Assembly: GCA_003170325.1 (NCBI GenBank)
Contig: PMZP01000012.1
Location: 1-10,160, forward strand
From: Candidatus Tayloriibacteriota bacterium
GTDB lineage: Bacteria; Patescibacteriota; Minisyncoccia; Phycocordibacterales; PALSA-1337
DNA: 10,160 nucleotides
Reading direction: 5' to 3'
The notes under the pieces: model-generated
Databases searched by the model: none
What the model saw: the letters and a program-made list of their open reading frames with translations, nothing else
Told to the model about the DNA's origin: nothing
Shown: positions 7,149-10,160 of the stretch, in pieces
Layout of the letters: each line of letters starts with the position of its first letter
How positions within the stretch are numbered: position 1 is the stretch's first letter
Program-made: the position numbers and the translations under genes

Positions 7149-7820
7149 TTACCACGACTGATTGCCAGTTGCATTTGGCTTCGGCCGACGGCACTCAAAA
7201 GCCAGGAGAAAAGCAAAAAAATTGGGAGACAATTTCGCCAGCCACGAATAGCGTCTTTGCTGGATCGGGATTATTCGTACGCATTCGAAATTGTCCTGGA
7301 GGAGGCCTTTGATACGCTTGTAGCTGAAATGGGTGATGTGCGTCGGCTCCTTCATGGTAGTGCCTTCGGGCTTGTTGAAAAGATACCGTATGCGATTCTT
7401 CAGGCTGAAGCCGTTCGGAACAGAGCCAAGGAAGACCCCACCAGGCTTGACCAGCTTGCGGATTTCGATCATTTTCCTGTCAGGGAAATAAAGATGTTCG
7501 AGCACCTCGCTCATGACGACCGCGTCCCACTTCCCGTTACCCAAAGCAGAAACGTCTTCATTTAGATCAAAAATGATGACACTTGCGCCAAATCGCTTAG
7601 CCAATATCTCCAGATTCTTCTTGTCAAAATCAACCGCCGTCAAGTCATTGCCATCGGCGTAAAATTGCGTCAAAGCCCCGTGATTGGCCCCGAGATCAAT
7701 AACCTTTTTGCCCCTGCCGATGATAGACCGGAACAATCCACCTCTTTCCCGGCCATATAAGCTTAGACCTCCGGCGTTCTTGTCATTTCTTTTCGTATAA
7801 TCTTCAATGATCTTATTCAT
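7149..7820 (-). CDS. Class I SAM-dependent methyltransferase (Methyltransf_11/23-like)
   Basis: A 223-residue methyltransferase. Motif I is VIDLGANHGALTQFY (40-54), the acidic SAM contact is in TAVDFD (61-66), and motif IV with the following helix is VVMSEVLEHL (101-110), then KPGGVFLGSVPN (125-136). EPTHITHFSY (158-167) is the histidine-containing stretch common in ubiquinone/tRNA-type and sugar methyltransferases. The frame remains open up to 7892, but that start would overlap the upstream GT-C gene by 55 bases; the ATG at 7820 leaves a 17-base gap and gives a normal N-terminus, so it is preferred. No Shine-Dalgarno is visible at either start. It sits between a GT-C and a GT4 gene, which suggests modification of the same glycan. 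It is not a close relative of the other methyltransferases in the window. Confidence 0.88.
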   Translation of the reverse strand: MNKIIEDYTKRNDKNAGGLSLYGRERGGLFRSIIGRGKKVIDLGANHGALTQFYADGNDLTAVDFDKKNLEILAKRFGASVIIFDLNEDVSALGNGKWDAVVMSEVLEHLYFPDRKMIEIRKLVKPGGVFLGSVPNGFSLKNRIRYLFNKPEGTTMKEPTHITHFSYKRIKGLLQDNFECVRIIPIQQRRYSWLAKLSPNFFAFLLAFECRRPKPNATGNQSW

Positions 7821-7837
7821 GTTATTTCTGCGTTCAG

Positions 7838-9484
7838 TTATTTGATAATCGTATAGGTATCCTGATATGCGGTATAGTTCCAAACTGTCCAAGGTTTCAA
7901 ATCGAATTGATCATTAGGACTACCGTTCCAAACTTGCAAATCAACATGCCCAAAATTGAAGACAACGATATGATCAAAGATTGTCTGATCGGCTTTTGTA
8001 GTAGTTGAGTTTGACGGTCTGTAATATACGTTTATCGGGACAATATTCTTCGGTGGTTGTGCGTTTAACAAATATTGCCAAAGGTCGGAAGTGTCCTTGC
8101 CAGTACTTTTTATATAATCCGCATAGGCTTCATGAGTATGTACCCACCCCAAAGGCCAATCTTTGAAGACCAATATCCTTGCCGATGGATCCGCTTTTTG
8201 CCAGGAAATTATCTGCGGAATAATTTCCCTTCGCTCTGGAGGACCGGCCATAATCATACGTTCCCAACCGATGATCTGCACGCAACTCAGAATGGCAGAT
8301 ACACAAAGGAGAAACCCGGAAAGGTGAAATAGTATCTGTCCTTCTTTATATTGTTCATAGGCCCAAGAATACAGGGCCATGACCGCTACAACACCAATGA
8401 CAACTGTGGGTAGCATATACCGACTTTCATGGTGTGTCGGTATGCTAAATATCACATAGTTAAGTGCTATAGGCAGAAAAAGAACCCAGAACCAATACTT
8501 GTTAAAAATCTTCTTTGTTCTACCAAGACATCCTAACAAAAATAGCCCGGCGACAATGAGGAGAAAATTGTTATTGAAAATTACTTGCGCATAAAAACCA
8601 AATGAGTGGCTAGAAACCACAGTATTTGTCAAATTGAGTCTTCCACTCATAGCCGTTGGTGCCGAAATAATACCGGTCAAGCCAAAGATCTTTTGGAAAC
8701 CCAATGGATACCACCAGATAATAGCAGTCATACCAATCACAACAGATAGAACATAGAGAGAAAATTCTTTTAGATATGCCCATCTTTTTTCTCTGATCCA
8801 TTTGATCAGGATTGGAATCCATATCACTTCAAATATAATCCCTAAATAGCTGATACCAAAGGAGCATATAGTCAAGATCGCCTGAGAAATCCAATATATT
8901 TTGCGTTTACTATCTGTCTCTATCATTCGCACCAAAATGTATAATTGCCAAAGCAATATTGCCATAACAAATACCCAATGTCTAAAAAAGTTGGCGTATT
9001 CGAAATATAAAAAATTTAGCCCTAGAATTGTCGCCGCTGCCCAAGCAATCCATTTTTTCTGAGACGGATTGAATGTTTTGGTTAGAAAAAGCTCATAGAC
9101 CGCAAGCAATCCAAGAAAACCGACGACTAATGCAATAATTCTTCCCCAAATAAGAATTCCGCCCCAATTCCAGACAACTAAATCTTTGTAGGACTGTGCC
9201 CCAGAGACCATCCCATATACTAATTTTACGATAAAATCCGCTGCAACCGCCGGCACTGCAACGATGGCAAAAATTGGACCGTAGTACAGTGCTGTAGCCG
9301 ACCGTACGGCCTGCAAACTTCGACTCTCTAATATATGAAGCGCTCCATTTATCGGTGATTGCTCATCAGCCGTCATATAAGAAATATGGAGTGGCGTATT
9401 TTGAGTGCCATAAACTATGCCTGGAATATGAAGAATGCCCCAAAATAAACAAAGGGCGCTAATTGTAATAGCAAAATGCTTCAT
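7838..9484 (-). CDS. GT-C fold membrane glycosyltransferase (PMT/GT39-like)
   Basis: A 548-residue multi-pass membrane protein with about 11 hydrophobic segments from residue 4 to about 405 and a soluble C-terminal region of about 140 residues, probably outside the cytoplasm. The first outer loop contains ADEQSPINGA (39-48), whose Asp-Glu pair is where protein-mannosyltransferase-like enzymes place their catalytic acid. HHESRYMLPT (351-360), between later helices, resembles the His-Glu-x-Arg-Tyr segment of that family. It should transfer sugar from a polyprenyl-phosphate donor. The upstream DPM1-like GT2, overlapping by 4 bases (ATGA), is the obvious candidate to make that donor. Hand counts of five 60-base lines gave 32-43% GC, lower than sampled neighbours, so it may have a different history. 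Acceptor and sugar are unknown, and similarity to the other GT-C enzyme here is limited to the general plan. Confidence 0.82.
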   Translation of the reverse strand: MKHFAITISALCLFWGILHIPGIVYGTQNTPLHISYMTADEQSPINGALHILESRSLQAVRSATALYYGPIFAIVAVPAVAADFIVKLVYGMVSGAQSYKDLVVWNWGGILIWGRIIALVVGFLGLLAVYELFLTKTFNPSQKKWIAWAAATILGLNFLYFEYANFFRHWVFVMAILLWQLYILVRMIETDSKRKIYWISQAILTICSFGISYLGIIFEVIWIPILIKWIREKRWAYLKEFSLYVLSVVIGMTAIIWWYPLGFQKIFGLTGIISAPTAMSGRLNLTNTVVSSHSFGFYAQVIFNNNFLLIVAGLFLLGCLGRTKKIFNKYWFWVLFLPIALNYVIFSIPTHHESRYMLPTVVIGVVAVMALYSWAYEQYKEGQILFHLSGFLLCVSAILSCVQIIGWERMIMAGPPERREIIPQIISWQKADPSARILVFKDWPLGWVHTHEAYADYIKSTGKDTSDLWQYLLNAQPPKNIVPINVYYRPSNSTTTKADQTIFDHIVVFNFGHVDLQVWNGSPNDQFDLKPWTVWNYTAYQDTYTIIK

Positions 9485-10160
9485 ATTTGTAGATAAATTT
9501 TACCATACAAAGCGAATAATTCTCTAAAAGCGCGTATTATGACGGATAACCTGGCTCCTGTTGCTCGACCTTTGGTGCGCGGCAAATGAGTCACAGGGAC
9601 TTCTTTGAACCTTATACCCTTTCTCTGCAAACGAATCAACATTTCGGCGCTCATAGTAGCACCGCGCGTCTCGAGCGGCAATTCTGCCACTAAACGCCGG
9701 TCTAACAACTTGAAGGCGCAATCTATGTCTCTGACCTTGAGGCCGAAGAGAATCCGATTGAGGATGTTCCATCCTTTGGCATTGATCAGCCTCACGAGCG
9801 AATCCCGGCGAGGAGCTCGATAACCGATGATGGCCTTGTATTCATTCGTAAATTCGAGCAGCTTGCCGATCTCATCGAGACTGAACTGCAGATCGGCGTC
9901 AGTAAAGAAGACCCATTCATACTGAGCAGCTTGGAGGCCGCTCCAAAGCGCGGCACCATATCCAAGATTGATCTTATGATGTACGACTTTTACTCTTTGA
10001 TCTTGACCCGCCAATTTATCAGCAATAGTACCGGTCCTATCGGCACTACCATCGTCAATAACGATAATTTCATAATCTTCAATCTTTCTTTCTGATAATA
10101 ACTTGCCTAAAACACTCCCGGCAATTTCGACTGCTTTAGAGATATTAGCTTCTTCATTAA
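9481..10160 (-). CDS. DPM1-like GT2 glycosyltransferase, 5' end beyond the window
   Basis: The frame is open from the TGA at 9481-9483 through the right edge, giving 225 visible codons plus two bases. The visible protein begins NEEANISKAV, part of the YNEE-type motif normally about a dozen residues from the start, so little is missing. It then shows IIVIDDGSADRTG (31-43), NLGYGAALWSG (64-74), the metal-binding TDADLQFS (86-93), RDIDCAFKLLDRR in the middle and a basic THLPRTKGRATG near the end. These are features of dolichyl/polyprenyl-phosphate mannose or glucose synthases. There is no C-terminal membrane domain. A TTG at 10012-10014 could be read as a start but would cut off the nucleotide-binding strand, so it is rejected. 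The gene overlaps the GT-C gene by 4 bases and probably supplies its lipid-linked donor. Confidence 0.9.
   Translation of the reverse strand, partial: NEEANISKAVEIAGSVLGKLLSERKIEDYEIIVIDDGSADRTGTIADKLAGQDQRVKVVHHKINLGYGAALWSGLQAAQYEWVFFTDADLQFSLDEIGKLLEFTNEYKAIIGYRAPRRDSLVRLINAKGWNILNRILFGLKVRDIDCAFKLLDRRLVAELPLETRGATMSAEMLIRLQRKGIRFKEVPVTHLPRTKGRATGARLSVIIRAFRELFALYGKIYLQI

Noticed and set aside
7821..7892. An upstream start at 7892 for the methyltransferase
   Set aside because: It overlaps the GT-C gene by 55 bases and adds 24 residues not needed for the fold; the ATG at 7820 is better placed.
10012..10014. TTG as the start codon of the right-hand GT2 gene
   Set aside because: The frame continues upstream to the window edge and encodes the NEE and VIDDGS motifs required in the GT2 fold, so the true start lies outside the window.

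Overview
The window is a densely packed bacterial glycan-assembly locus. It contains eleven protein-coding genes, nine complete and two cut by the window edges, and almost no non-coding DNA: about 107 bases in five short gaps, the longest 42 bp. Every gene I can recognise is a glycosyltransferase, a class I SAM methyltransferase or a polyprenyl-sugar membrane protein. No RNA gene, insertion sequence, CRISPR array or repeat was seen.

Layout. The left block (1-4254, minus strand) reads, in transcription order: a GtrA-like membrane protein, a GT-C membrane glycosyltransferase, a fused methyltransferase-like/GT2 protein, a stand-alone methyltransferase, and the first codons of a further gene. The middle block (4297-6073, plus strand) holds a Methyltransf_24-type methyltransferase and a GT-B glycosyltransferase. 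The right block (6066-10160, minus strand) reads: a DPM1-like GT2 (its 5' end is off the window), a second GT-C membrane glycosyltransferase, a methyltransferase and a GT4 glycosyltransferase. The left and middle blocks diverge from a 42-bp spacer with promoter-like hexamers on both strands. The middle and right blocks converge with their stop codons overlapping.

How the genes could work together (inference). Cytoplasmic GT2 enzymes of the DPM1 type charge polyprenyl phosphate with a sugar. A GtrA-like protein may help move the lipid-linked sugar across the membrane. Multi-pass GT-C enzymes then transfer the sugar outside the cell. GT-B enzymes extend a cytoplasmic glycan, and the methyltransferases modify sugars or cap chains. 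The GT2 + GT-C + methyltransferase combination occurs in both minus-strand blocks, suggesting two parallel modules. The end product (capsule, O-antigen-like polymer or glycoprotein glycan) cannot be told, because no polymerase, flippase, ABC exporter or nucleotide-sugar gene lies in the window.

Organism. This is a bacterium using TGA as a stop (several ATGA start/stop overlaps), so it is not a TGA-recoded lineage. GC is intermediate and varies between genes. No convincing Shine-Dalgarno sequence precedes any visible start. The compactness and missing Shine-Dalgarno sites would fit an uncultivated lineage such as the candidate phyla radiation, but this is a weak guess; no marker gene is present.

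The most notable feature is the fused protein at 779-2119. Its N-terminal methyltransferase domain is visibly related to the adjacent stand-alone methyltransferase but lacks about 47 residues, including the SAM-binding glycine loop, while its GT2 half looks intact. This is an apparent pseudo-methyltransferase fused to a glycosyltransferase and sitting beside an intact relative.
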